NCBI GenBank assembly: GCA_003290165.1
Contig: QNQO01006979.1
Coordinates: forward strand, 186,001-250,000
From: Berberis thunbergii
Lineage: Eukaryota > Streptophyta > Magnoliopsida > Ranunculales > Berberidaceae
Direction of reading: 5' to 3'
DNA: 64,000 bases
Of the stretch, positions 10,798 through 23,489 are shown one piece after another; the first letter of the stretch is position 1; every line of letters starts with the position of its first letter. The position numbers and the translations under genes were made by a program. The notes beneath the pieces are model-generated. The model had not been told where the DNA came from. It did not search any database and saw only the letters and a program-made list of their open reading frames with translations.

Positions 10798-13387
10798 GTA
10801 AGTAGTGGCCGTCACAATTCCATTATCATTATAGGTAAAATGTATTGTGATTGTTTTGAGCTTTTGATAGATTACGTCATCGATGCCTAATTATATACAC
10901 CCTCTTTGTTTAAATGTTTTACTGAATTCAGAACGAAACATTGTCTTGTTAGGGTCATAAATTATGCTTGATTAATCCCCAGCTTTGGTTATATCATACA
11001 TTCAAGTGCTGGATTTTGTTTGTAAATAAATTGGTTTTTTCAATGGAGTTGCCTCATCTATTAGCCTCATGTACTCAATGTTGAAGGCAGGCATGTGTGT
11101 TCAATGGAGCGATGAAGCCAGGCCATATTTGTTTGTTCATTCCATTCCATTCCATGAACCATGATCATTCTATTAACTAATTTGAAGCTGCAGCAGCGAG
11201 GAACTAAAGGAAGGAAAAGGAATAATTGTCATGTCCTCCAATCCGTACTTTTATGGATACAGCCACCTATATTGTTTTTGCATATTCATGGAAGTTTTTT
11301 TGGGTTCCAGGATGTGATTGCTACTAAGGGAAATGAATTTTAAGATTATTTTAGTAGCTTTAAACTGATGTTTATTTTCCAAAGTTGAAAGCTTTATGCA
11401 GCATAAACTCATCTTGTATTACTTTAAGTTGAATGGAATGTTCTGTTTATAATCTTTTCCGAGGCAGTTACTTCTTTAAGTTTTTTATTTGCATGAAAAA
11501 TGATAAGCTGAGTACTGAAATATAGTTTTACAGTAGACTAGCTAACATACTGGAATTTTAAATTGATTTACCTATGGCATTTCTCCACTGATTTATTCTT
11601 AAAGTTATATTTCCAATTAGAGTCTGCTGGTACGATGCAAATGGTAATTAGCACTTAGTCATTACTTGGTGACTGATCAAATCCTTCTCAAAGGTGCCTT
11701 AGATTGTCTTGCAATTAACTATCAAGAATTAATGGATTTTATTTTACCATGTCTCTTCATTTTACCAATGATGTCATAATTCCAATGAACTTGTTTAGAC
11801 ATTTACTTTAGTTACTGATTTGACGTCGGGAAGTTCTGGGTTTTGTGTTTAACATCTAAATTCTAGCTAAAAAATTGGTAGCTTCTAGAGCCCTCATTAG
11901 TGTTCAAAACAACAGTGCTGTTTGATGGCAGCACCTTATCTGAGTGTTTTTTGTATATGGTTGAATAATTTTTATCGTGTCTCATAGATCTTTTGAATTC
12001 CTAATAATACATTATATGCATCACATTTCCTTTAAGCTAGTTTGGCTAAACCATTAATTAGCCTCCCATGCTTGATCACCTCATTGCATTCTTATGGTGA
12101 TTTTTGTCAGTTGATGGCTTAGGTTTATCTTGTATGCGGTGGTTATATTGGTCCCTACTCGGGAGTTGGTACTCCAGATTTCGCAAGTCTGCAAGGAGCT
12201 TGGAAAGCATTTGAAGATTCAGGTCATGATTACCACTTGTTGACACAATTATGCTCCAAATTTTTAGATCATTAGTCATCCTCTGTTATTATATGTTTAT
12301 ACGATATAAATTTTACATAAACATGGAAGATAGAGATTATAATGAAGAGGAGCGAGTGGCTTCATGATGGGTATTTGATATTTTTTTGCAAGTTGGTTGT
12401 GGGTTTGGCGTTTCAAGCGCTCTAAAAGAGGTTGTTAGCTAATCTCTCTACTCATTTTTTTGTTGCGTGCTTTGGGTATCATCATGATTTTTTAACGCAC
12501 TTGCGTTACTGCCTTTGGTGTTTGTTTAGTGATGCTAATGAGTTTAATTTGATGGGATTGTGTGTAAATCATCATTAGAATAGATAGGTACATGATGGTT
12601 TTGCAGGTTTTAATGAATGTTGTTGTTTGTGATGACATTGTGTGGTGTTTGCGTCTAGATGGCTATGTGCATACTGAGGTTCTTCTGATTTGCGTTGATT
12701 TTATAGTTAAATTTCAAGAATTCAGTGAAGAGTGCCAAAATGCTCTTGACAATCTGTATTATGTGCCAATTTCTTATTCAACATTGTCTTTGTTGTATGA
12801 TTTTGTTTATTACTATGTACTAATTTGATGAATGGTGCATTGTAGAGATACGTTGGGCCAGTGATGTAGGGAATTATCGAGAAAGCTTAGAACATTTTTT
12901 AGTTTTTTTAGTGTTAGCATATTAATGATGTACTTGATACATGTATTTTTTTTTAAATATTGATCCAATATGAGAAACGATGTTGTAATTGATGCAATTA
13001 TTTCACTTTTGTAATGGTTGCAAGATTATTTTAATTTGGATATTAACATTGATATTTGAATATTTGGGTTTTATAATCTCATTGGATGTCATTCATTTGT
13101 TGATACATTTTTACTTATTTAATTAAAAATAAATAAAATTTTACTATTGATTTTTGTAAAAAATAAAAAAAACAATTGTAACATGTCGAAATGTTGTTAA
13201 TATTTGAACATTTTAACATGCTACAGTGTCATTGGCAACATTGGACAACTGTTATGAAATTTGAAGGTTGTAACATGTCGAGGTGTTACTAATATTTGTA
13301 ACGCTATGATTTGTAAGATTTTTGTGGTGTTACAAATTTTTTAGGAACAAAGCTAGTGTATTATAAATTGCCTTTTATAGTGTAGTG
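10798..13387 (+). other. Intron-like remainder of the captured segment and CACTA right end
   Basis: T-rich intron-like DNA. Another possible exon starts near 12111 after 'tttttgtcag', with an open peptide ([19 protein letters not shown]...) that I cannot assign. From about 13140 the subterminal CACTA motifs 'gtaacatgtcga' and 'gttactaatatttgtaac' begin. Confidence 0.35.
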
Positions 13388-13390
13388 CTA

Positions 13391-14540
13391 AGCCTTTTTC
13401 GCACCAGCATCCCTAAACTCTATTGTTGAATACGGTGGGTTAGGGTTTTCATCACGTGTCTTCTCCTAAATCCATTGCTCATTTAGATAGGCCTTACCCC
13501 AATCAATTCCTTCAAATCCATGTGTTGTTAAACCTAACCCTTGAACTCAATATCTAAATGAAATCTTATAGAGAAGAAATAACGAGTATATGATTTACAA
13601 GGTTTGTTATTAAAGCTTTTGGAACAACTTCAATGATGAGGGGTTAGATGTTATTTGAGTTTAATTGCATGCCTCTCTTGTTAAGTATTCAATCAACTTG
13701 GGAAGATGATGAGTTAACTACTGGCGAGTCGATAATTGGGTATTGTGATAAGAAATTAAATTAAGATTTAATATTACCAGTTATTATGGCATACTAAGAT
13801 AATTAATCTGAAATAATAATTTGTGGTATACTAATTTGAAAGTGTTCCTGATGAGTCCATTAATATTCTTAATAAGAAATTAAGATTTTCTATTGATGGG
13901 TTCATTAAAATTCTAATATACATTGTTTTTATTTAAAATTTCTACCATAACAATTTTACATTTATTTATGATGTTGATAAGCATCCAAAACATCGATTTT
14001 TACACCCCTGAATATAAAATTGCTAAGTCCAATTATCTAATAAAAGTATCTCAGTACGTGTATTTTGTTCATTTTATAGGAATTCAAGCACAAATCTCAA
14101 ATCATGCACAATGTGGCACGATAAGACTAAATTCAACGAATAGAAGACCCAATGAGAGTTCACATGCATTCATAAGGACTAAAAAATTTCAATCCCAAGA
14201 CCCATGAAGTCAAACCCATGAAGCATCAACAACGACGGATCTCGAGAAAATCAACATGAAGATTTGGACGTCCACATGGCCAACTTTATCATAAAAAAAT
14301 CTCTACAAGACATGTTTCCTTATTCAACTCCAATACTTTTCCTTATTTCACTTAACCATGTTTCCCCACTCAACCATGTTTCCTTGTTTAACTCAAACCC
14401 TTTTTACCTATAAAAACCCCATACATGGAGTTCATAAGGGATAATTTTTTTTAGAGAGTTTTTATTATTGTAGTTCTTAGCTTTAGATTTTTTGCTTGGT
14501 AGAGAAGTGCATGTAGTATTTTCCATCACTTTAATTTTTC
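13391..14540. other. No recognisable gene; possible LTR-like promoter segment
   Basis: The right flank of the first CACTA element is AT-rich and without a supported gene. Around 14330-14540 the repeated 'aaccatgtttcc', the TATA-like 'cctataaaaacccc' and the T-rich downstream part resemble the promoter side of an LTR, but no second copy or border is visible. Confidence 0.35.
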
Positions 14541-14599
14541 CATTGAAGAAGTAAGTTCTATCTTTGTTTTTCTTTCTCTTCCTTCGGATTCCGCTATAC

Positions 14600-15190
14600 C
14601 GGCTCGCAATAAAGGGTCGGCTGCTAGTGACAAAGGGAAGATTGTGGATGATGGCCTAGGTTCGGTGGAGACTACAAAGGGCGGTGTTGGCGTGATCCCA
14701 CATTTGGGATAGCTCCATCCGAATGCACGAATGAGTTTGTTTGCTCTGAATGTGGTGAAAATGAGCAACCAGGCCTGGCATCAGAAGTTTGATATTAATT
14801 ATTTTTTTAGCCAGCATATAAGCAGACGTTATAGCTGGTTGGTAAACTGCGCTTCGAAACCGGAGAAGGATCCCCTGGAAAAGCACATGGATAAGGGGTT
14901 GAAACACCTTATGTTTGGGATCTCCCAATTGAGCCAAGCAGTCGTCGCTGGGATGAAAGTTAAGGTGACTCGTGAGAGGGTGTACACCATGGAGCATGTC
15001 TTCTCGATTGTGAAGAAGTCGTTTTCTGATGCACTTTTCAAGATTGAGTCACTGAGAAAGCAGGTTGATAAGAAGAGGCTGGAACATTCAGCCGTTGATG
15101 CCGAGAATCAGAGGGTTCGTCTGGAAGCCCTTGAGTCTGATTTAGCAGAGGCGGTGCAAAGGACATATCCAGACAAGAGTTGAACCTGGT
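14600..15190 (+). pseudogene. Fragment of a Tat-type retrotransposon extra ORF (coiled-coil part)
   Basis: A 150-codon frame (14731-15183) encodes a charged, helix-prone protein with heptad-like spacing towards its end (VDKKRLEHSAVDAENQRVRLEAL). GC content and codon use match the nearby gypsy remains rather than the AT-rich flanks. Plant Tat-lineage elements often carry an extra ORF opposite in sense to gag-pol whose product ends in a coiled coil; I infer this is a piece of one. The frame is out of phase with upstream coding-like sequence at 14580-14720, and the next LTR follows 80 bases later in an orientation that does not fit one intact element. Confidence 0.45.
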
Positions 15191-15268
15191 CTGCCATGAT
15201 TTGGAAGTTGCATAGGAAGCTGCAGCTAAGATGTGCTATGAATTGCAATCTTTTGTTGAGGAGAACAC

Positions 15269-15948
15269 TGATGATACACCAAAACGGTCCCTCCTCTGCG
15301 TCGTGCATGTGTCATGATGATCTCGAGGAATGATAGGCCTCGTCAGCCCAAGACTAATTCGGCCCAAGTGATTCAAAGCCCGTCCATTGCAGTCTGCCAG
15401 ACAGACTGAAAATCTTACAGCTTGTTATGCCCACGTGTCTCACATCCATCCTCAATACCCGTAAGCCCTATTAAGGCAAGTATCTCGAGGATCAGCTTCG
15501 GACAGGCAATTACAGTAGCTCTTTGCTTCCAACTAGGAAGCAAATTCCAGAATATATATCACACATGGAGACTTCTACCTATTGACTACTCTCGGAACAT
15601 GAACTATCTTTCGCCTATCTAGGAGCGCAAGGCTAACAGGGAAAATTTCCTCCACAACACGACTCCTAATTAGATAAAGGTATTCATAAATATCTTTTTT
15701 CCTACGCCATCGATGGCCTGGTCAAACCAAGACTCCAACACTATAAATAGGACATGTGGTTGGTAAGCTAAAGTACGATACAAATTCCCTGTTTACATCA
15801 TTACACCTTCATCAGATCCATATATGACTTTAGCGTCGAAGTGTCATCGGCCACCACAACTGTGGTCCGTAGCTCACGTGAGTTCCTTGTACAGGTTAGC
15901 AGGTTTGTAGATCAAGGTCAAAGCAGTGAGCGAAAAATGACTGCATCA
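15269..15948 (+). mobile_element. LTR of a Tat-type Ty3/gypsy element (680 bp)
   Basis: Begins TGATGATACACC and ends GACTGCATCA. It aligns throughout with 26486-27165, which has the same length. A TATA-type promoter 'cactataaatagg' lies near 15740. The DNA after its 3' end does not contain the 'tttggcaccatttggggg' primer-binding segment that follows the sister LTR at 53810. It is therefore either a solo LTR or part of a rearranged element. Confidence 0.85.
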
Positions 15949-16020
15949 AGCAAGAGAAAACGATCTCCAGAAACTGCTACCTGAGGGGAACACAACAGCC
16001 AAAAAACAGAAACTGCACGA

Positions 16021-16870
16021 TCAGAGGACTACCTTCTTTTCGAAACAACAACAAGAGGCACGCTCGCCTCCCGTTCTGCTAACCTAGTCGGGCTAGGCAT
16101 GACCAGGCTCCTCTTTCTCGAACAACGACCAACAACCCCTTTGGCCGGTGAACCTGGCGCAACAAGAACGTCATGAGAACACCATAGCATCATGCTTCGC
16201 ACAATATTACCTGGCATAACGACCTCCTCAACGGATGTCAATGGCAGTCTGATAAACTCCTTCTCCATCGGTCTTTCCTCTTCAGTAAAAGTCAAAATTG
16301 CAAACTTTCCTGAAAAAGAAATGACATCAAATTAGCGTCGAGCCTAGGAACGGAAAAATAAGCCAACAACAAAGAAACTTACGAAGGTCAAACTGAAAGT
16401 ATCTGGGGACTCGACGATCCCCAATCTTGAAGTACGAAGAATTCACCGAATCCAAAAAATAATACCTTTCCCAGGGCTCAATGGCATGCCCTACTGAACG
16501 CAAACAATCAGGGATATTCAGTATGCAAAGACCCCTATAATCCAAACGAGCGGCGGTTATGTGATGGACTACTGCCAGGGTTAAACAAAGGCCAGCATCA
16601 CGCGTCCTAAGAAGGATTGCAATCAGAATCTTGAACCCGCTCGAAACCCTTTGAACGGAGGCATGCAAAGAGAAAGGAAGAAACGCCAGACATCGTCAGG
16701 CACTGAGAATTAGAACTCTGATTCAAACATGCCTCAGTGCACACTATATACCCTGAGGTGGTGTAGTTGGATCCCTATCTCCAAACACGGGAATGATTTC
16801 CAGATACCCTGGAATATGATACAAACTTCGAAGCCTGATTAACTTGGTTTCATCAACCAGACTATCCTTA
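16021..16870 (-). pseudogene. Antisense extra ORF of a Tat-type element, with a spliceable intron
   Basis: Read on the minus strand, an N-terminal part (about 16870-16384) encodes a protein with YLEIIPVFGDRDPTTPPQGI, then an LPFSLHASVQRV-type region, WERYYFLDS and YFQFDLR. The frame breaks twice at stop codons near 16680-16740. A 73-bp intron (16382 down to 16310) has GTAAGT at its donor and TTTTTCAG at its acceptor, after which KFAILTFTEEERPMEKEF continues to about 16029. This resembles the 'putative gypsy type transposon' proteins found antisense in plant Tat elements. It is opposite to the pol fragment that follows. Confidence 0.55.
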
Positions 16871-17060
16871 AAAAAACTTGAGGCAAGTTGAGGACAACAA
16901 ATTCTTGAAAGTAAGTTCAACATTATCTACCATTGATAGAAAGAACGAATCGAACTTTACAACAACATGGTCGCTTGAAGAAACAACACAGATAAGAGCA
17001 AGAAAAATCTTCCTCAAAACGGAGAATATTTATAGGGAAGAAACCATCACGGTCTACTTG

Positions 17061-18975
17061 TAAGCCCCTTAAATAGGCCCAACGTCGGCCAATCGAAGGA
17101 AGAAACCATCACGGTCTACCTGAAAGCCATTTCAACAGCAGGGCTATCCAAATAGGTTCCCGCTTGAGCAAAGATTTGGCGGAAAACCTCATGAAGTCGC
17201 TACAACGGAACCAGGACGTATTCGCCTGGACCATGCGAGACATGGTGGGAATCAACCCGTCAATAATCACTCATCGCCTAAAGATGGACCCCACAAGGAA
17301 AACCATACGACAGAAGAAGAGACTCGTGGCGCTCGAGAAAAACGTGATCATAAATGAGGAGGCGCAGCGGTTACTCAACACAGACATGATTAAGGAAGCA
17401 TGATACCCAGACTGGCTGGAAAACACCATTTTGGTATTATTTTTTTTTAAAGGAAATTGAGAGTGTGTGTAGACTACGCGGACCTGAACAAAACATGCCC
17501 GAATGATAACTTCTCCCTCCCCCCACATTGATCAGATCGTGGACGCCACATCTGGGCACATCCTACCAAGCTTCATGGATGCCTACTCAGGCTACACTCA
17601 AATATTAATGCACCCCCTGATCAAGAAAATGCATATTTCATAACTGAGAGAGGGATATATTGTTATAGAGTGATGTCGTTTGGCTTAAATAACACAGGTG
17701 CTACATACCAACGACTGGTAAATTGAATGTTTAAAGAACAAATTGGCAGGAACATAGAGGTCTACATCGACGATATGCTGGTCAAGAATCTCCGCAGCCC
17801 CGATCACATATGAAACCTAACTAAAGCATTCAACCAGTTCAGGAAATATCAGATGAAACTCAACCCACAAAAGTGTACGTTTAAAGTTGAATCTGGGAAA
17901 TTCTTAGGCTATATAGTGAGCAAGAGGGGAATCAAGGCTGACCTGAAACAGATTTAGGCTCTTCTCGACATGAAAGCCTCCGCCAACATTAGAGACGTTC
18001 AGAGTCTGATTGGAAAAGTGGTGGCACTCAACAAGTTTATATCTAAATCATCCGACAAGTGCCTTCCTTTCTTTAAAATACTAAGAGGAAGCAAAAGATT
18101 CTCGTGGAACAAAGAATACGAACAAGCCTGAAAGCATACATGGGGAGTCCAGAGCTACTCTCAAAACCAGCGACATGGAAAATACTCTACTAATACTTGT
18201 CTATTTCCAAGCATGTTGTCAGCTCAGCCCTCTTGAGAGACGATCAGGGGACCCAAATACTAGTGTATTACGCCAACAAAACCTCCGTGGAAGCGGAAAC
18301 ATACTACCCAGACCTGAAAAAGTTAGTCTTGACGCTGGTTGTATCCACAAGGAAACTGAGGCCCTATTTTCAGGCCCACTCTATAACAGTTCTAACCAAG
18401 CATCCACAAGCCAACGGCCAAGCGGAGGTTACCAACCGAACAATCCTGGAGACGATCACAAGGATGCTTAATGCAGCCAAAGGGAAATGGGTTCCAGAGC
18501 TATCGGGAATACTCTAAGCATATTGGACAACTAAAAGAATCCCTACCGGATAAACACCCTTCACCCTAACATACATATCAAAACCCATGGTTCCGGTAGA
18601 ACTCGAAGTGCCAACCTTTCGAACTGAAGAGTTCGGACCAAATGGTAACGACGAAGCATTGCGCTTTGGACTAGACATCCTCGAAGAAAAACAGGATCTA
18701 GCCTCCACCAAGATAGCTGCCTACCAGCAACGAATAGCGAAATACTACAACAATAAGGTCAAGCCACGCAAATTCAAGGTGGGAGACTGGGTACTCAAAA
18801 AGACCCAGCAAAACACCAAAGAAGCTAGCGCGAGAAATTTGAACCTAAACTGGGAAGGACCCTACAGAGTAACCAAGGTCAACAGACCGGGGACGTACTA
18901 ATTGGAAGACGTAAACGGCGATGGACTTAAACTATCATGGAATGTAGAACATCTCAAAAAATATTATCAATAAAA
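17061..18975 (+). pseudogene. Ty3/gypsy (Tat lineage) pol fragment: RT, RNase H, integrase
   Basis: The reverse transcriptase region runs 17160-17960, with FAWTMRDMVGINPSIITHRL, DYADLNKTCPNDNFSLP and the catalytic YIDDMLVK near 17762. An RNase H portion (18190-18395) has SKHVVSSALLRDDQG. The C-terminal half of integrase follows directly (KHPQANGQAEVTNRTIL at about 18400), then a basic tail (NNKVKPRKFKVGDWVLKK) ending KKYYQ and a stop at 18971. Stops and frameshifts break the RT. The zinc finger and first two catalytic aspartates of integrase are missing. Integrase would insert element cDNA; this copy cannot. Confidence 0.9.
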
Positions 18976-19063
18976 ATATGTGATTTTACTAAAGTTCCAT
19001 TGTTGTTCGTTACGACCAACTCGACCTCCAATCATCCCCGCTATGACCAGACTCGAATATTAC

Positions 19064-20240
19064 ACCCAACGCCAAGCCCGCTGCGTGCGGGCGACGACAA
19101 CCGAGGAAGTGGGAGTCTAGTCAACGCTCACACGCCTGATGACGATGACTCGCCAAGGGATCATTTCTCTCTAACAGACAATGATCGCCGAACTTACCAG
19201 GCAAGCTTAGTCAGTTCGCGACTAATGACGACGACTTCTGGTGCCCAATGCCTAGTCCACTGCGTGCGGGCAATGACGGCCGAGAAAGTGGGAGTCTAGT
19301 CAACGCTCACACACCTAATGATGATGACTCGCCAAGGGATCATTGCTCTCTAATAGACAATGATCGCTCGAACTTACCAGGTAAGCTTAGTCAACTCGCG
19401 ACTGATGAAGATGACTTCTGGTGCCCAACTCCTAGTCCGCTGTGCGCGGGCGATGATAGTCGAGGAAGTGGGAGTCTAGTCAGCGCTTACATGTTTGATG
19501 ATGATGACTCTCCAATGGATCATTGCCCTTTAACAAACAATGATCGCCGAACTTACCACGTAAGCTTAGTTAGTTCGCGACTGATGATGATGGATTTTGG
19601 TGCCCAACGCCTAGTTTGCTACACGCAGGCAACGACGGCTGAGGAAGTGGGAGTTTAGTACGCACTCACACACTTGATGATGACGACTCTCCAAGGGATC
19701 ATTACTCTCTAACAGACAATGATCACCGAACTTATCAGGTAAGCTTAGTCAGTTCACGACTGATGATGACGGCTTCTGGTGCCCAACGCCTAATCTACTT
19801 TGTGCGAGCGACGATGACCGAGGAAGTGGGAGTCTAGTCAGCACTCACACGCCTGATGATGACGCCTCGCCAAAGGATCGTTTCCCTCTAACAGACAATG
19901 ATCACCGAACTTACTAGGTAAGCTTAATCAGTTCCTGACTGATGACGACGGCTTCTGGTGCCCAACGCCTAATCCGTTGTGCGCGAGCAACGACAGTCAA
20001 GGAAATGGGTATCTCATCAATGCTCGCTCGCCTGATGATGATGACTCACTAAGGGATCATTGCTCTCTAACAGACAATGATCCCCAAACTTACCAGGTAA
20101 GCTTAGTCAGTTCGCGACTGATGATGACGACTTCTGGTGTCCAACGCCTAGTCGGTTGTGCACGGACGATGACAGCTGATGAAATCAATGTCTCATCGGC
20201 ACTCTTACACACGACAACGGTGACCCGCCAAGCAACCAAC
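19064..20240 (+). repeat. Tandem array, about 180-bp unit, 6.5 copies, downstream of integrase
   Basis: The landmark 'gaggaagtgggagtctagtc' recurs at 19103, 19282, 19462, 19641, 19820 and, decayed, 19998 and 20177, a period of 179-180 bases. Each unit includes 'ctaacagacaatgatc', 'aacttaccaggtaagctta' and 'ctggtgcccaacgcctagtc'. A period close to 60 codons makes some frames stay open as repeated Asp-rich peptides, but these are not a gene. The array lies where Tat-type elements keep a variable 3' untranslated region. Confidence 0.93.
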
Positions 20241-20501
20241 TTATCCGTGCACCCGAATGAAGCTTTCCCAGATCAGGGATTACGCCAGCGCCATCCTTTG
20301 CGGTCGCCACCATCCTTAGACTCTCCTTCATGGCCTTCCCTTTGTCATTAATAGTCGCCCCTTTATTGCAAGACGACCCAATGGGATCTGAATGAAGAGG
20401 AGGGAGAGAATTATCCAAGGACCCTCCAACACTTCTAGTTGTGGCCTAGAGCGAGACGGTGAGCAATGTGGACTACAAGAAACGTGGCCAGTACCGCGGC
20501 T
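20241..20501 (+). other. Retrotransposon sequence between array and insertion
   Basis: GC-richer sequence, continuous in composition with the Tat-type element, ending at 'gtaccgcggc' where the next insertion begins. The 77-codon minus-strand frame here has no recognisable domain. Confidence 0.5.
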
Positions 20502-20670
20502 GTAACACCCCTACTTTTCCAATAACAATAAATAATTTATGTTTCTAAAATTCAATTGAAATTGTGTTTCAAAATCTTATTTCGTTTGACTACTAGTATT
20601 TTTCGAAATTCAGTTAACTTTCTTACATTCCGAATCTAGGGACGAGATTCCATTTAACGTGTGTATAATG

Positions 20671-21058
20671 TAACACCCCTGAATTTCATTAAACTAATTT
20701 ATTTTATTTTGAATTAAATAAAATAGGGTTACATTTAAATTGAATTGAAATTTCAAAATTCTAGGGTTTTAATTTTCTGAAGTTAAAGGGCGGGTGTTCT
20801 CTAAATTTTAGTGGGGCGAATAGCCACCCACACTATATAAACAAAACCCTTCCTTCTTTTCTTCTCTTGTGCAACAGGAAGAGTTCTTCCTTTTTTTTTC
20901 TTTTCTTCTTTTCTTTCTTCTTCGATGGCGGCGATGGGGAATGGCGATTTCAGCCCCTCGCCTCACTATCTCCAAAACCCGCAGATTCGAATTGCTTCTT
21001 CACTTCTTCTCTCAAATGAACTCAAACAACATCACCCAAACCTGGTTTCTCCTGCTCA
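20671..21058 (+). repeat. Left arm of the inverted LTR-like repeat (388 bp)
   Basis: Runs from TGTAACACCCCTGAATTTC to 'cctggtttctcctgc'. It has a TATA motif ('cactatataaac', about 20831), a CT-rich leader and an ATG at 20925 opening a short frame (MAAMGNGDFSPSPH...), which also exists in the right arm. The preceding 169 bases (20502-20670) start with another TGTAACACCCCT and are not present on the right. Confidence 0.88.
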
Positions 21059-23480
21059 AAAGTCTCTGAACCTGAAAAGCTAATCGGCTACATTCCCAAA
21101 GGAATGTACCCAAGAAGCAAAAGCTCACTTGGGTCAGCAATAAATCTAGTGTGAGAAATCTTCATTCCAAAATCAATAAAATCGCACGTGATAAACATCA
21201 AGCTAAACGCAAACAATACACAAACACACCAACAGGTAATTCCTCAACGAGGCAAAGGTGTGATGCAAGAAAACACAATTCCAAAATTTAGTTCCTCAAC
21301 GAGGCAATCATATCATCATCCTAATATGTAAATATGCATTCACCTGTACTTACCCTATAGAAGTTGACTATGGCAAGTCGGACCTACAGAAATATTAGTG
21401 GACTTGCCATCCTGCATAAAAAGGAGTAGAAACAATGCAACGTCATTTATTCTTTTTATTTGAATTAGGTTCATCTTTTTTACGGATTGATCACTTAGAC
21501 GATACCACATTCGCACCACCTCCGTGCCAAACATACATGCCCGTATGCTTCTCTCATATAAAGAAGGACTACTCCGTCATCCATGCCTAAGTGGGGACAT
21601 CACATACAGGCATGCATCGCGGATACCCCTAACTATATGAGTACCAAAAGCCACCCTTGGGCTATCAATGCGCATAAACTCACGTCACATTTTTTACGGA
21701 TAAATATCAAAGCCTATTTTAGGCATACAAATTCACCACATTTCCGCAAGACTAACCCGAAGGTTATTTTAGTTTCTCTAGTAAGAAATGGGTGCCCCAA
21801 CTCCGGAAGACGACCCGCAGGTTATTTAGTTTCTCTAGTAAGAGAGGGAAAATAATAAACAAAAGAGATGTGGTAGTTCTAAGTGATACAAGTCGAAGTG
21901 GTTTATATTTTCAGAAATTCAGGTTTACCAATATCATTTATTTTTGATAATTCAAAATTCTTCCACAATGACAATTTGTCATACATAAATTGATTCACAA
22001 TCTATCCACCCACATTTTTGGGGAAAAACATAGCAGTTTCATATACAAACATTTTGTATTAGGGCAGGGATCGAAACCCATTTAATACAAGAAATAAATT
22101 CCTTTCAGCAACGCAATCTACATAACAATCAAATTTAAGTCACAAACATACAAATGTCACTTCGTAGAATCATGCAAATACCCAAAACATGAACCAGCAA
22201 GGTAGGAGAAACTCATACATCAAACAGATCACAATAGTAAAGATCACGCGTTTGCGATACAAAACACCACAAATAAAGCAACCTCATTCTCAAACATGCC
22301 TAAAATCTCACAATTGAATTACCTGAAATGAAACCCGTCATTTCCATACAAGCAATATTCATACAATATACACCAATTAAAATGACCAGCCCTAAGATGA
22401 TCCCTCTTCCAATGTTAACAATAAAATTCTTCACAACAGTGTGGATTCAATTCAATCCTTCAATGTTTCCTATCATCAACCTCTTTCTCTCCCTAATACA
22501 ACGTCAAATAGGTTATTTCCACACATGCTGCCATCACATAAATCAACCAACTCCATAACTCCCTCAACAACATGAATCAATGAAATCCCATAACGAGTCA
22601 AAATGGTCACCAACTAAATCATCTAAAATAATGAAGCTTAAATTAACATAGTAACATGAAATAAGTAAAAATAAACAAATTACTTGTGTTCCTAGGAAAG
22701 TTAATCCCAAATAGACAAATCCCAGACTCCAAGCTTTTAGAGAAATTGTTTTCAAACTGGATGCGACCCCCAAAAATATGGCGACTGACTTGAAGATAAT
22801 AGTATCATTCTAATATTGCAAATGGGATGCAATCCCTCTAATAGCCCTTGACCACACTCTGGATCAACCCTGAATCAACTAAGAATCAATCTTGATTCAG
22901 ATCCTGTAACAACTCTGCAACTCAGGTGTAAATATCCCTCTAAAATCAATTGAAACAATTCCCAAGCTCAGCTGAGACAACCCTTTAATATCATTTAAAA
23001 CAACCCCCAAAACAACCATTAAAATCAGCTAGATATAGCCCCAAAACCTGCTGAAACAACCTGCCAAATAATCGCTATTTAAAAGTTTCTTCTCAAATAA
23101 TCCTATATTAGAAAACTAAACAAATAAAGAATTCATGTCACTCATAAAACAGAACCTAAACAGATCTTAGATCTGATCGGTATGCTACAAAAATTGAAGG
23201 ATTTGAATTTAAATAGACTGCTGAACTAAAACTACCCAAGATATTTACACACAAAACACAGAATAGTCGAGCAAATATTCTTCAACAATTCTTACTGGTA
23301 CCTTATCCCCTTGAGATACTATTCAGTTATATTGTTGCAACATGCACATTAATTGCGGTGGCAGTGGTAAAAAGAAATTAGTTGTTTTAAAAACATATTG
23401 TTTCCCCATGCATCAAAATGTTGAATTGTTCCAACCTACCATGGCTGCTATTGAAAAGGCTACATTAGGTCATTAGAAAG
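21059..23480. other. Interior of the inverted-LTR insertion, no supported gene
   Basis: AT-rich, with scattered short frames (21583-21855, 22328-22558, 22564-22773) that show no domain. 'cctcaacgaggca' occurs twice (about 21243 and 21294), and 'tagtttctctagtaagaga/gaaat' twice near 21770 and 21830. I see no gag, protease or integrase. Confidence 0.45.
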
Positions 23481-23489
23481 TTGGACTGA

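Noticed and set aside
18937..20351. Repeated Asp-rich protein frames of 120-136 codons
   Set aside because: The 180-bp tandem repeat keeps a frame open by chance of its period; frames shift between units and lie after the integrase stop.
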